A stretch of DNA of 64,000 nucleotides from Tetraselmis striata (GCA_006384855.1 VCJN01003160.1:62001-126000); one strand, 5' to 3'. Counted from the stretch's first letter, positions 13,330 to 25,532 are shown. Notes: generated by a model not told the origin, from the sequence alone. A program made the numbers and translations.

Positions 13330-14105
13330 TTCCAGCACACCAGGCGTGTGTTGTCGTCCCTGGATGCACTCCTTAACGTCCCGGGGGCCAACCCTGCGCG
13401 CGGGCCCGCTGCAATCACTCCAGGTGGCCATAGCAAACCGCCACGGAACAGACCTGGTCATGCCAGGGGCACCCTCAGGCCCCGGCCCAATGCAGCATGC
13501 CCAGGTTTCCCTTGCCTTGCCAGCGCAGGTCCTCTCATCCCAGGGACAGCCCTGCTCCACCGATTAAAACAGGACTGATAAGTGATTGTCCGCTGCTGCC
13601 TCTGAGCAACTCCGCACATCTCAGGGGCTACCCTACACGCGGGCCTGCTCTCATTGCGCAACCAGCCTGGGGCAGGCGTCTGCCTCCCAGGGGCGACCCT
13701 GCCCGCTCGCACACCGCGGCACATTCAGATGGCCTCGCTGGGCTTGTCATCATAGGCGCACCCTTGCGCCTTTGCCCACCTCAGCGTCTCCAAGTTCCCT
13801 TCCCCAATCACGCCACTATACGTCTGCTTGTCCCAGGGGCAGTGTCTTGCTTGTGCCCACTGTAGTGCCCGCAGGTGCCCTGCCTCACCCAGGCCGCAGG
13901 AAGCATGCCTATTGCAGCAGCAACCCTGTCCCAAGCTGGGCCCACTGCAGCAGCCACTTCCAGGCGCCCTTCCTTTCCGGCCTCGGCGCACGTGTCTTCG
14001 TTCCTGGAGCACCCTTGCGCCCTGGCCTATTCCAGCACCTCCAGGTGCCCCCCCCCCTCTTCACCGCGGCGCGTAGGTGCATGTGCAGGTGTGGTATCCA
14101 TCCCA
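13330..14105 (-). pseudogene. Decayed ankyrin-repeat gene of the GCPWD family
   Basis: Minus-strand translations in several frames show broken copies of the repeat seen in the intact neighbour at 15209-16258. Examples are LRALQWAQARHCPWDKQTY and LETLRWAKAQGCAYDD near 13,740-13,880, and MEQGCPWDERTCAG near 13,520-13,560. The frame changes several times, and stops fall between repeats, so no long protein can be made. No F-box segment is visible, so the copy is probably truncated as well as shifted. It lies opposite in strand to the intact gene, which suggests an old inverted duplication. Plus-strand open frames over this stretch are shadows. Confidence 0.7.
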
Positions 14106-15208
14106 TGGGCAGCCCTTGGCTTGGCTTCCGCCCACATTCACCTTGAGTACTTTAAGTCCCTAGCAAGAATGTATCACATATATAAGCATGTCAGCCGTCG
14201 CCATGTAGATGACTGGACGTGATGACTATGGCAAAGTAGTACCGCTCCCGCCATAGCCACTGCAGGCCAGCGGATGAAGCTTGCAAAGGTTGCACTTTCT
14301 TGCCATACTTATTCTTCAACGCGCCGCTATCGCCAGTGACCGCCAGAGCCGGGTCGCATATCCCCATGTTCACTGCCTGGCCCTTTCTTCAGGCGGCAGT
14401 CCGGTCCACCTGCTTCCAAGGTCGCGGGTGCCTTCCTGCTGGCACATCCTGCTGCTTGCCCAGTGCAAGATTCAGTTCAAATGTACGTATTATATACACA
14501 TCTAGAAGTATGTATGCCGCGCACCAGCGGCATTTTCAGCTGCCCACACACATAGGTCTCCGTGGCCAACCTTACATCTCAAATATCGATGTGCCTGTAC
14601 CTGTAGCGTTCCGTGTGAGCATGACGCCTAAATAAATCGTTATATCATCATGTATCAGCGATGCCCCCATCCATAGTCGGTAGTATTATTTAAGAGCAGT
14701 CCTTAGCCACGATGCCGATGGAGACCAGCGCGATTATTCGCAGTAGGGTCGTCGCTGCCCAGTCCGCCCTCCCGAGAACTTGCGCGCCGCTTTCTGGCGC
14801 TGGATGTTGATAAATTACATCAGCAGGGCTTTCACAAAAGCGCACTACAACAGAACTTTGTATAACTGTATATTATAACAGAACTTTGTTATAATTAACT
14901 GGCGCTGGATGCATGAAGTTTTAGTCGCTATATTATCAATCGGTATACTCCGGGTAGTCGATAAGACGATAATCGCCACCGCCCGTCCTCGTCGTCAGCC
15001 GCACCAAGTGTCCCTATATCTTCGCATCAGGACGAAAGGGCAGAGCGCCAGGAACAAATACCCCGTATCGTTACCCGCGTGTTCCCGGTTCGTGCTCGTC
15101 TTGATCGACTCCGCCACCGCAACTGGCACGCCGCGTGCCAGCTGCCGCTGCCCGCTGCCGCGGTGTAGTGACGATCCCCGCAGCCCGCTGCCAGCCTGCC
15201 CTTAAGCC
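14106..15208. other. Spacer upstream of the F-box/ankyrin gene
   Basis: No gene seen. An AT-rich stretch at about 14,846-14,897 carries two copies of AACAGAACTTTG. The second sits in a short dyad (ATAACA, six bases, TGTTAT). It could belong to the promoter of the gene starting at 15209, but there is no direct evidence. Confidence 0.45.
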
Positions 15209-16258
15209 ATGCTCACCCGGGCCAAGTGGAAAAATGAGGCGGGCGGCGGACCGAACGTCAACCTGTCGCCGGACCTGTTGCCGGACGAGTGGGAGGTCGT
15301 TGCGGAGCATTTGGACGGTGCCGACGGGGACACCTGGCGCGGCATCCTGCGAGGCGTGTGCCGGGCGGCGCGCGACGGCGTGGGGCGCGCGGTTGCCGCC
15401 ACTGAAGCGGGCCGCGGCGCTCGGATTAACCTACGTGCACTGGCGTCGAGGGTGGAGCTGCTGCAGTGGGTGGAGGAACAGCGCTGCGCCGAGTTGGTGC
15501 ATTACGACCGGCTTGTGACGGTGGCGGTGGAGAGCGGGAGCCTGAGCGTGCTCAAGTGGGGTGCGCAGTCCCGAGGCTGGCAGCTAGACCTTTGGGACAT
15601 CTGTGAGAGCGCGACTCGGGCAGGGCAGCTAGCGCTACTGCTGTGGGCGAAGGAAGAGTGGATGCAAGAGCAGCGCTGCTGCTTGGAGAGAAACATATGC
15701 AGAGAGGCGGCTGCAGGAGGCCAGCTGGCGGTGCTGCAGGCGGCGGTGGAGCAGGGCTACCCTTTGGATGAGGAGGAGTTGACAGAGGCGGCGCGGGGAG
15801 GTCATGTGGGCGTGTTGGAGTGGCTGATGGAGCAGGGCTGCAGATTCGACGAAGACTTTCCACCCTGGAGAGAGGCAGCGGAGGGGGGGCAGCTGGCTGT
15901 GCTGCGGTGGGCCGCAGAGCAGGGCTTCACGTTTGATGCCTGCATCTGCGCTCGTGCGGCTAGCGGAGGGCAACTGGAGGTGCTGCAGTGGCTGAGGGAG
16001 CAAGGCACTGACCGGGATGCAGAAACCTGCCAAGGGGCCGCCATGGGAGGCCACTTGGAAATGCTGCAGTGGGCCAGGCAACGCGGCTGTCCCTGGGATG
16101 AAGAGACCTGTACCCACGCAGCTATGTCAGGCCACCTGCAGGTGCTCCAGTGGGCGAGGGGGCAGGGATGTCCCTGGGACCCAAGCGCATGTCTCTTGCA
16201 AGCGGTGTGCTCGGGCGGCGTGCAGGTGGAACGCTGGATATTGCAGAACTGGGGGTGA
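15209..16258 (+). CDS. F-box-like protein with ankyrin-type repeats (349 aa)
   Basis: This is a single uninterrupted frame with start context GCCATGC. Residues about 20-60 (LLPDEWEVVAEHL, then GVCRAARDGV) look like a degenerate F-box, which in other proteins binds SKP1 of SCF ubiquitin ligases. From residue 80 on there are about ten repeats of 25-28 aa with the style GGQLEVLQWLREQG and GCPWDEETC. This diverged ankyrin type is often expanded in algal genomes, and the repeats probably recruit substrates. There is no intron, unlike most neighbours, which fits duplication by an RNA copy or a simple expanded family. A decayed relative lies on the other strand at 13330-14105. A TGTAA element at 16356-16360, about 100 bases past the stop, is the usual chlorophyte poly(A) signal. 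The repeat identity is firm; the F-box call is less so. Confidence 0.8.
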   Translation: MLTRAKWKNEAGGGPNVNLSPDLLPDEWEVVAEHLDGADGDTWRGILRGVCRAARDGVGRAVAATEAGRGARINLRALASRVELLQWVEEQRCAELVHYDRLVTVAVESGSLSVLKWGAQSRGWQLDLWDICESATRAGQLALLLWAKEEWMQEQRCCLERNICREAAAGGQLAVLQAAVEQGYPLDEEELTEAARGGHVGVLEWLMEQGCRFDEDFPPWREAAEGGQLAVLRWAAEQGFTFDACICARAASGGQLEVLQWLREQGTDRDAETCQGAAMGGHLEMLQWARQRGCPWDEETCTHAAMSGHLQVLQWARGQGCPWDPSACLLQAVCSGGVQVERWILQNWG

Positions 16259-16355
16259 CCCCACAGCTAGCTCTTTATGTCGTGCGGCTGTTGTGATGTG
16301 GCCGAATGGGAACCTGTCAGCTGCATGACATCAGGTGCGCTTCTGTGGTGCTAGG

Positions 16356-16360
16356 TGTAA
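16356..16360 (+). promoter_or_regulatory. Candidate TGTAA polyadenylation signal
   Basis: TGTAA is the common poly(A) signal of chlorophyte algae. This copy lies 98 bases after the stop of the F-box/ankyrin gene. Its position is the only evidence for use. Confidence 0.4.
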
Positions 16361-17480
16361 TTGAAAAGGGAATCTTGCAATGGGAAAGCAGCAGGACGTG
16401 CCACCTGGAGACATAGACGCCTTTGGAGGCATGTTACTCATCATCCTGCTTGGAGAAGGGCCAGGCAGAGGGCCTGCTGCTGCCCTGCACCCGCCCTGCT
16501 CTGTCCGTCACTGGAATTGCATCAGAAATGAACATAAAGTGCGTACGGGTAACGAGACTGATGATCCGATGGCCCGAATACCTGAACGAAGCATACAGCC
16601 ACCCGTTGCTGTCATTCGCCGCTGAATGTGCTGAGTGGCTATAGTATATATGGCGGAGCCGCGGCGGTACTCCGATAGCTTTTCACGTTCCTAGTCGTGC
16701 AGCTACAAGCAACATGCTGACGGCTGTTGACACATTCACTACAGGTAAATGTAGTAAAAGCACTATCGTTGCTGCGCAACAATAGTTCTCGTATGTCGTG
16801 GCATGTTTGCGTGCTGCTTGTTGGCTTGCTTGCGGGGTGGTGGCGATGATGAAGTTCGGTTGGTAGTCAGGTTCACTACAATTTCGACGTCGCCATCCAC
16901 CCATTGAACCACTGCAGTGCGCAGTTATAGACAGCAGTTGGATGTATAATGACAACAGACTTGCTGATATGCGTCTGCTGTGCTGTAGATACCATCATTG
17001 GTGGCAACCTTTCCGTTCCACCACCATCGCCTCATTGTTTCTTTACTATATAGCGCCGTGTTATCTGTGATAAGTAATAGCCTGGGCTGGTGTATCGGAC
17101 GACTCTGCGATTTATACGTATCTCCTGCAGCTTCCTGCAGCGCATGTAAATGCATTTAGAATATGGAAATGATACTTAAGATTCTGCTGGTCCTAGTCAA
17201 ATAAGGAGAAGTACTGCGCTGCATTCGTCCTCTAATCTCAGTTAAAGAAATAACGGGAACAAACAAATGATGATGCATCGCGTGCATTATCACACAATGC
17301 GCATACCAGGGGGTGGCAGTAAACTTAGCGCCAACGACTTTGTCGGCGCATCGATGTTTACTCGTCACTCATAATAGGGACTAGTGATGCCAGTTGCAGA
17401 CGGGACAGCTGCGCTTCCGCGGTGGCGGTGGGGTGGATAAACTCCGCCAATGTCTAATATATACATATTTACAAACTCCT
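16361..17480. other. Spacer, nothing recognised
   Basis: No convincing coding segment, RNA gene or repeat family was found in this moderately AT-rich stretch. Confidence 0.55.
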
Positions 17481-17870
17481 AGAGAACAGAGCAGAGTACT
17501 GTTGGAGCCGTTCCGAGGCCTTACCCGCCGGACCTCGCTGGACCTCTCCGAAGACGCCGTCACCAACAGCCAACTGTTCTTGCTACAGTCCTTTCCCGAC
17601 CTCGAGGCGCTCAGGCTCGCATGCTGCAAGGATCTCACGGGGCGGTGCCTGGTGCAGCTGAGCTATCTGCGCAATCTCAGCAGCCTCAACGTTCGCATGC
17701 AGGACTGCCCCCCCCCCCCCCCCAGGGCCGCCTTGACGCAGGGCCCGCGCGCGACGAGTTCATGCAGTTCTGCAACCGCCACCGAGGCCTGTAGGTCGTC
17801 AACACGGCTCCAAACTGCGCGTTGCACGACCAGTACCAATTGCCCCTGGGTTTACGACATCCTCACGGAC
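17481..17870 (+). pseudogene. Leucine-rich-repeat gene fragment
   Basis: The plus-strand translation near 17,500-17,700 gives LRR-like segments such as LTRRTSLDLSEDAVTNSQLF, FPDLEALRLACCKDLTGRCL and LVQLSYLRNLSSLNV. A poly-C run at 17,709-17,723 follows, probably a remnant of an intron. After it, a different frame reads DEFMQFCNRHRGL and then meets a stop. No start region or further repeats were found upstream. I read this as a stranded fragment of an F-box/LRR type gene. It could instead be two exons of a gene whose other exons I missed. Confidence 0.45.
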
Positions 17871-18896
17871 GATGCCATCACGGGCGCTATCCTCAGCTAT
17901 CGCCATCTTCCGGCATGAGTGGCCAACTTGTGATGGCGTTGATGTCCAAGGCGTCAAGGGCCTCTTCAGCCATGTGATGTATCACCACCTGTTTGATACT
18001 CGTATGTACATCTCTCGGGCTACAGCCATTGCCGACAAGGGAGATTTGCTGCCTATTACGAAACAGTTATTTCTCCTCAATATATAAGAAGTATGCCCAC
18101 ATTTTGTATTTGCATAGCAAGCAACTCTCTTCGGACCACGGCACCTGTATGTATCAAAGTGTATCAAACCTGCATGCCGGCATGTAGATACCCTCTTGGC
18201 ATCTACGGGTGCCAACGCACCTGTGAATAAGAACCCGTGACATACGCCTGTATCATTAGCCATTGGGATTATGTGCTATCTACATGAATTTCCGCTACAT
18301 GGGTGGTGGTTCCGCTATAGCCTTGTCTTTTCCTTGACACCTGGCAGGTTGGGGCGTTGGGTAGGTTCTGATTCACAGCGTTCTTGTGACCGTGTGGGCG
18401 CCCGTAGAGGTGCGTCCTTTTTTATTGAAAGGGCTTTGCTCGCGGACATGTTTCTTGCTTGGCGCATATCATCCAACATGTGCTTCCTCTGTCCGCTAGC
18501 ATGCATGCCACGCCCTCATAAAGCTAGCCCCTCTTTAACGCAAACATGCGCATGGTAGCGACTTATATGGCAACATGTCATTCATTTTTACTTCGATGCG
18601 CTACCCCCTTCTCTCCCCAACACGCGCCCGGCCCCAGGGGAAAAACACAAAGCGTCGACATGCGCAGGGGTCAGTGCGGAAGGGAGCAGTACGCTGCTTC
18701 GGTCCACAAAGCTACATGTCGGCATGGCTGGATATCAAACAGTCAAGACACGCTTTACGAACATAGCAGCCGCATTGGACGACACCTTCATCGATCGCGC
18801 ACTGCCGACCTGGATTGCCGCCTGTGCAGCGGTGCCCCGAGCTTCAATGCACGCCGCTCAGCCTGCGCGCTGCCCGCTGTCGGTTGACAGGCTGGA
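17871..18896. other. Spacer and 3-prime flank of ALKBH8
   Basis: No gene is recognised. The right part should hold the 3-prime UTR of the minus-strand ALKBH8 gene, whose stop lies at 18897-18899. Confidence 0.5.
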
Positions 18897-21800
18897 TCAG
18901 TCTTTAGCAAGCAGGAGGCACCAGTTGCTGGCGTCAAAGAACTCGTCCACGACGGTGCAGCCCTGCACGCGCTGCCCCAGCCGCGTCATCTCGCCCTGCC
19001 GGAACAGGTGGTAGTAGCGCTGCGGGGAACACAGTCACAGTGAGGGCGGCGCTGTCAGTGCCAGTGCGCCACGAATCTGCAGCTCTTACATCCACCTGAC
19101 ACTTGACAGCTCGCACTGATGCACTGAAGCCCCCCCTCCCCCCCCCCTCCCCCCTTCACAGGGCGGCCCCAGGAGCTGGCTCTTGCTGAGCCCCCATGCC
19201 TATTGGCACAACTACGTACATACATGCACACGCACACACACACGCATACACACACACACACACACACAGGCGTTCACAAACATATGGCAACAACAACGGT
19301 TATAAGAACACGCTCTGTGGATCAAATCTCGATAAAAAAATGGATCAAAGTACTGCCTGGTAAACCATTAGCCAGCAGAGCGATTCTGGAAGCGCAAATG
19401 GCGGCTTCTGCAAGTGAGCCGAAGCCCATACATTGTGTATACTAATTTAACAATTATAAAATAGGTTATATTCCCAAAGGGACAAACTCGTGCCGATAAT
19501 GCTATCCTGTGTTCACACACTCTCTTCTATGGGTGCCGACGCACCTATACAAACCCGTATCGCAAGCCTCAAATTGGGGTCGCGTGTAAGCACGATCGCT
19601 ATGGTTCCGCTACAGTGTCGTCTACATTTGACCTCTGGCAGGCAGACCGGGTTCGTATTTGCAGTGTTCTTATTGCTACCGCATCAGCATCCGTGCATAC
19701 ACAAACGTACAGATGCATGGGTGCATTCCCAGACACACTGAACGGACCAGCATGCGCTATACAGTCATTATTGAGCATACCTTAAACATCACGCTGCCTT
19801 TCTCGTGGTTGATCTCCCCGCCGCTGGGCAGCCCACTGCTGCCCGCCAGCGCACCCGGAGCCGTCCCCTGCGGATCCAGACACGCAGCAGCAGCGTCAGC
19901 CTGGACATCCCCTGCTGACATGGCTGAGGCGCTGCCGGTCCTGCTGTCACCGTCATGGCTACAGTCTTACAGGCAACCACCTTTGACCCTTTGGCACTGC
20001 AAGAGGGTCCGTCTTCCACGGCCGGGAGTATACCTGCAACTGCTTATAATCCAGAATTCGCCAATTTGGTCATCGGCCGATTCCTCACAGGATAAATAAC
20101 GACCCCCCAAAGCGATTGGGTGACTAGCCCCGACTGCAAGCGATGTTAAACAGGGAATAGCAGGTGGCCAGTCAAGGGCTGAAAACATCTCGAATCAGGG
20201 TGCCCAGGTGAAGTGGGAGGCACGAGAAAGCCCAGTAATCCGCCCCTTCTGGACATAACTGGTCAGTGACCGGTTCTTCGCAGTTTAACCCCCCCTCCCC
20301 CCCCCCCCCCCCCCCCCTTCTGACCGAAGCCGGCGGCAACAGCACAGGGGTAACCAGCTTGCGGGGAAAGGCGCACGCGGGCTCCCACCTGCGCCTGCCT
20401 CAGCACCGCAGCGGCCTCCGTGCGGTGGAAGGGCAGATGCCACGGCACAAAGTAGTCGCCGCCGTCCTCGGCGCTGCCTGGCGAAGCATCCGCGGCTCCG
20501 GGCTGCACACCGATGGGCAGCCACTTGGCCAGCTTCTTGGCGTCCTGCTGCTCCTGCGCCCACACCGTCACCAGCGCGCGCCCGCCTGCGGCCACGCGCA
20601 CATCATGGTCAGCCAGCATGACATCACCTTCCCAACACACGCCGCGCCCCTGCGCGGATACATGGTCGCAAGAGATGCTGCAGCAAGTGCCCGGCGACCC
20701 GACGCTTGTGGAGTAAAAACCAAAACACCCTTGCTTCTAGAAGAAAAGGACGATGGCAGCATTGGGTTGAAGTGAAGTAGGGAGAGTGTGTCGACTAGAG
20801 ATAATTGACTTGCGGCCATCGATGCGATGATAGAGGCAATGACCAACAGCATGAGGTTGCATGGGGGGGGGGGGGGGGGGGTATCCCACCTGGCCGCAGC
20901 ACCCGCATGAGCTCCGCCAGCATGCGCACCCTGCGCTCCGCACTGCTCACGTGGTGCAGCACCGCCACGCACACGAGCGCGTCGCAGCTGCCGGCCCGGA
21001 TGGCCAGCCGCATGGCATCGGCGACGTAGACGTCCGCGGCGGGGGAGCAGCGCCCGGCGGCCAGGTCGGCGCCACGCACCGAGTGCTGCGCATCCGGCGG
21101 CTGCATCTTGCGCCACGCTTGCTCCACCAGCCCTGCCAAAGGTCCAGTTTGAGAGGCGTCAAGGGAAGTTAGGGTTTTAGGGTTAAAACCCAAACCCTAA
21201 AACCCTGAAGTAGTCGCTATCGGACCGAATAGGGCGCGGTCGTTGAGATATGCAGTAACAACAAAATATAATGCCTAGACTCTGAGCGCTTGGTAGTCCC
21301 TACTAACCGCATCAGTAGTAAGAGCTACTAGAACTGCCCTTACTCAGCAGCAGCAATAGCTTTAGCTGCTCCTGACCACCGTAGGAGCTACAAGTTAGAA
21401 CCATTTAACTGCTTTATTTTTTGTCACATGCAATTAGAGCTCGGCGCATACGGTTGGAGATATATGCCATGGGGCAGAATAGTGGTAGAGGTCCGTGTCC
21501 ATAATGGCCATGTGCACTGCCGACGAAGCACTACGCATGACATTTTGACATGGCTGATCCTTGGGATTAGAGCCATTCAGAACACGGCATGAAGAGCGGG
21601 GCGAAACCAGGCAACACCGAGGCAGATTTGGCTGTGGCTGACGAGACCGATTTGGAGTGATTTGGAGTGGTTTTCTTCAAGCGATTTGGAGTTGAGGGTG
21701 GGGTAGCGGCTACTGGGGGCTGAGGGGGGGTACCCGTGCTCCGATCGCTAGCAATGACTGCAATGTCTTGTCTCACAGTGAAGTACTTGCCGTTGCCGCA

Positions 21801-24563
21801 CCTGTCGGAGCACACACAGCGCGCAGATCAGCAGGGGTGGGAGGCAGTGCTTGCAACGGGAAGGCTGGGCTAGCGAGGAGCGGGACACGCCGCTGCTGGT
21901 AGCGTCAGGTGGAAGGCTGGCAGGTGGCGCAGGGCATCATGGCTGCAGAGACACGCACCCCGCGTCCACCAGGACGGCCCCCGTGGGGAGCGCCTCGATG
22001 AACTCCCGCACCTGCGGGCCAGTACACCGAGTGTTGACGCCTGAATAGGCGGAGCTGCCTCGGACGTGGCAAGTTGGGGGGGGCGCGAGTGCAGGCAGCG
22101 TACTTTTGGCCAGATGGCCACGCGCGTGCTGCTGAAGTGGGGCGCAATACTGTTGTACACCTGTCCATGCAAGGCCGCAGGCGCAGTAGCGGCTTCATCA
22201 GCCGATGCTCTGCCGCCGCTGAGCCCCCCCCCCCCCCCCCTTCCAATGCGGCATGAACATCCGCACCCATGCAGCCATTGTTGCCCAACCAAACACACGT
22301 CCGAGAATGACCAAGAGCCGATTGCCATACACACGGGAAGCGGCGCCCACCTGGTGCACGTGCAGCTGCTCCAGCTGCTCCAGGTCCGCATCCACCGGCG
22401 CCGCAGCAGTCGTGCCTCCGCTCCCACGCTGCGTCTCAGCTCCTGCGGCCTCGTCGCCACTGTCTTCCCCTCTGCCCCCACAAATCCCCTCTGCAGCGCT
22501 GCCCATGGTAGCGCCGTCCGCGACGCCCAGCCTCTGCGCCATGCGTGTCGGCGGCAGCGTGCTGGCCTGGCTGTCGCAGAACTCCGGGAATGCGCACTCA
22601 CACTTGCCTCTGCGGACCTGCTCCCAGCACAGCGTGTAGGGCCAGAGCTTAGGAAGGAGGAGAGGGACCATGGGGGCCCTAATTGGCTCTCTGGCTGTCT
22701 AGCTGTCTGGCTGGTTAATTGCAATAATGATGGCGTCAGAAGGGGGGGGGGAGGGAGGGGAGCGGGGGGGGGGGGGGGGGGGGGGGGGGTGACGCGGACC
22801 TTGCGGAACGTGAAGGATACCCGGCGAGGTGGGCGCGGCACCACCTAGGACGAGGGAAAGGTGGGGGCAAGGGTGAGGGGCAAAGCTGAGACTGCATGCC
22901 TGCAAGGGAAGGTGATCCGGTGGCTGCAGTGTGGAGCGCCTGCCCCCGGGCTCCTGCCTGTCCATTGATGACGTCGCTCTTGCGGTGGGGGATGTAGTGC
23001 GCCCAAGCGTACCGCGCCTCGCCCGCCATGACAAGCAGCGACCGGCGCGGCAGCAGCAGCGCCCGCCGCTCGCCGTCGCGCCGGAACTCCAGAACGGTGT
23101 CGCCGGCCAGGGAGAGCGACAGGATGGGGCCGGCAAACACGGAGTGCGTGTCGATGTGCGCCGACAGACCCACGCCGGCGGGGTACTCGTTCACCGTCAC
23201 CTGCGGTGGCGCAGCCGCTCAGAAGAGCCGCAAGGGACTGGCCCCCAGTCGAAGGGTTGACAGTCTCACAATGTTACCAGGGCAGATTGTTACCTGGTCC
23301 AGGCCGCCCGGCATGAGATCCTCATCCTGCTCAAGTCTGCTTGTCACTGCCTGCAAAACCCAAATACACGGGAAAGCCTACTCGGTTGCCTTGGCACCAG
23401 CGGCTGCTGGCTGGTGCCGGTTGCCTGTCCGCGCATGGATGGTCCGCGGCCAGAAGAGAGGGTGATGACAGGGCAAGAAACGCACCTGCAGGAAGGGTGG
23501 CAGCGCACCCAGCGGCCGCTCCAGGTCCACATTGCGCGTGACGTACTCAAAGGCGTACCCAAAGTGGAGCACCCGCCGGCGCGCAAGTTCGTCCCACACG
23601 CGAGAGTCGACCCCGCTCAGCATCGCCTGGCCGGGAGGGGGCAGCGTCAGGAGTGGGGGCAGCTGCCACGAAGAACCTGGGCTTGCCAGGGGAAAGAGGG
23701 GGCGGGGATTGGGGGAGGAAGCTGGGGGTTGGGCTAGGGTGGGCGAGCCCCACCTCCTCCTCCTCTGCAGAGACGAAGTCCGGCAGCAGGCGCAGGCCAG
23801 GTACGCCGGTGTCCCCCGCCCGGAAGAACACTGCCGTATGATGCACCTCCTGCGCCGCCGCATGCGTGCCGGCATTGGGGGAGCCTTCAGCCTCGCCCAG
23901 CAGCTGCTGTTCCACTATAGGACCACCCCACCCCCACCCCCCCCCCCACCCCCCCCCCCCCCAATCCTCCAGAAATGATTTAACTGTTCTTTTCTGATGA
24001 TATCACCGAAGGCCTCTCATTGGTTTAGGTATTGGGCCCCCTCTCATATGCCATGCCCCAGCTTGTCAGCATCACAGCAGGATGTTACAATTAATGCTGT
24101 GACAATGATATGATTGTATATTTGGCGATGCACAAAAAAGACGAAGACGATGTTATGGCACAACACTGACAGCTGCATGCACCATGAGAAGGCGTCAGGG
24201 CCACTGCAGTCGTGCATACCCGTTGTCATGAGGGTGGCAAAATAGTAACACCTACAGGAAGGCAGCGGCTGTGCTGTGGCGCACCTTGTCCTCTTTCAGG
24301 GCCGCATGCTTGATGACCAGCCGCCGCGGGCATGCTGAGCATGGCGCGCCCTCCAGCGCCTGCAGTGCGTCCGCCGCCGACTCCTCGGTCGCGAAGCTGA
24401 CAAACACATGAGAGCGGCCCTCGGGGCACGTCACGCCCGTGACTTCCCCAAATGCTTCAAACTGCGAGCGGACGGAGTCCTCGGGCTGCCCCACGCTCGG
24501 GCCAGAGTTGCCCACAAACAGGTGCCGAGTAACGATGCCGTCCCGGGGCTTGGAGAACGCCAT
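18897..24563 (-). CDS. ALKBH8: ALKBH8: tRNA wobble-uridine methyltransferase/hydroxylase (14 exons)
   Basis: Exons, high to low: 24563-24285, 23906-23754, 23626-23486, 23350-23294, 23200-22958, 22844-22800, 22617-22351, 22160-22104, 22011-21959, 21801-21734, 21132-20890, 20585-20389, 19900-19781, 19019-18897. They sum to 2,046 nt (681 aa), close to human ALKBH8 (664 aa), with all frames matching. Domains: RRM (about 10-90, HLFVGNSG and HVFVSFA); AlkB dioxygenase (about 110-306), with iron ligands H225, D227 and H278 and 2-oxoglutarate arginines in RRVSFTFRK; zinc-type CECAFPEFCDSQ; Trm9-like methyltransferase with LVDAGCGNGKYF, SDRSTGL, CVAVLHHVSS, LRPGG and FVPWHLPFHR. Known: the enzyme makes mcm5U and hydroxylated forms at wobble U34 with TRM112. 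The intron after the HxD exon uses a GC donor (22957). The start is the first in-frame ATG; the frame stays open upstream, so a longer N-terminus is possible. Introns hold poly-C/G runs, a CA microsatellite and a telomere-like palindrome. Confidence 0.92.
19225..19268. repeat. CA microsatellite in an ALKBH8 intron
   Basis: A run of CACA with a few interruptions lies between the last two ALKBH8 exons. On the coding strand it reads TG/GT. Confidence 0.9.
21169..21206. repeat. Palindromic telomere-like motif in an ALKBH8 intron
   Basis: Two perfect 14-base arms (AGGGTTTTAGGGTT and AACCCTAAAACCCT) face each other across eight bases. The arms carry the TTTTAGGG type telomere unit of Chlamydomonas-like algae. 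They lie in the intron at 21133-21733. Confidence 0.8.
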
Positions 24564-25501
24564 GTTCCCCACTGCCCGCAGGAGCCACAGGACGTGCTTG
24601 CTGCTGCCAGGTGGCTCGACACAGCTGCCGCGACGGGTAGGTGGCCTGCTTAGGGATGCTGCGCCCCTTGGACCCAACAGCAGCAATCTCCCACAGCGCT
24701 GCTGTGCACCGCACGAAGCCCCGCGAGTGCGATTCGTCGACAACTAGAAAGGAGTAAAATGAAGCAACAGAGCACAGAGCACGAGAAGCCCAGTCACGCG
24801 CCGCCTGCCGCTAGCTGGCACGCTGTCGCTTTAGCTTTTGTCGCTGTTCTTACCCGTGCCGCCAGCACGAACTTTCCGTCAACAATTGTCGGCCATCAGC
24901 AAAGGGCCTGCAACTCCGCCGCCGCCAACGTAGCCGTGTGCTCGACCAAGGCGCGCGCTGCGCGCTCACCGTGTCAGATGGCCAGCACATGTGATGTTTT
25001 TTTCAATATAAACAGGCCCCAGTACGGTATGGGAAGTAATCCTTACAAAAATATGTATTTGTTCAATTAATTAGGAAAATCTCGCTATCTCTCCCATTCG
25101 CCGGAGGATAAAACCTTAAGCTCGCACTTGAGCTATTCGTATAAATCAAGCAAGCATGGCATGTGGGATGAGATTATTCAGGAGGGAGAAATTACTCGAG
25201 ACATAGGCACAGGCATGATTGCTTCAAGGATTATTCGTCGCTACTATCCCCATTGATGCCAGGACGACAACCGGCTGATACTTTTGCATGGCAGTAACTG
25301 TGTTGCATGAAGTGTGATCCGTACCTTCACCCCAGTTTTCTGTCGCTCAGTAGGATTCGCCAATGTGGCCGCTAGGTTGGGTTGAGGGCTTTGATGACAC
25401 TGGTACTGTAGTGCCTCCTGTATGCCACATAGGCCACATGTGTCTAACGCCCTACTCACTTGAAACACAGGACGAATGCGTCTATCGCTATCCCATACTG
25501 T

Positions 25502-25532
<31 letters not shown>

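Noticed and set aside
13497-14146. Plus-strand frames of 122 and 186 codons
   Set aside because: They are shadows of the decayed minus-strand ankyrin repeats, with no domain of their own.
22066-22848. 260-codon plus-strand frame
   Set aside because: It lies antisense to ALKBH8 exons whose frames and conserved motifs match from end to end.
24564-24743. Upstream extension of the ALKBH8 frame
   Set aside because: It is open but has no ATG in frame, and its composition is not like an RRM. I kept ATG 24563 as start, but an upstream exon is not excluded.
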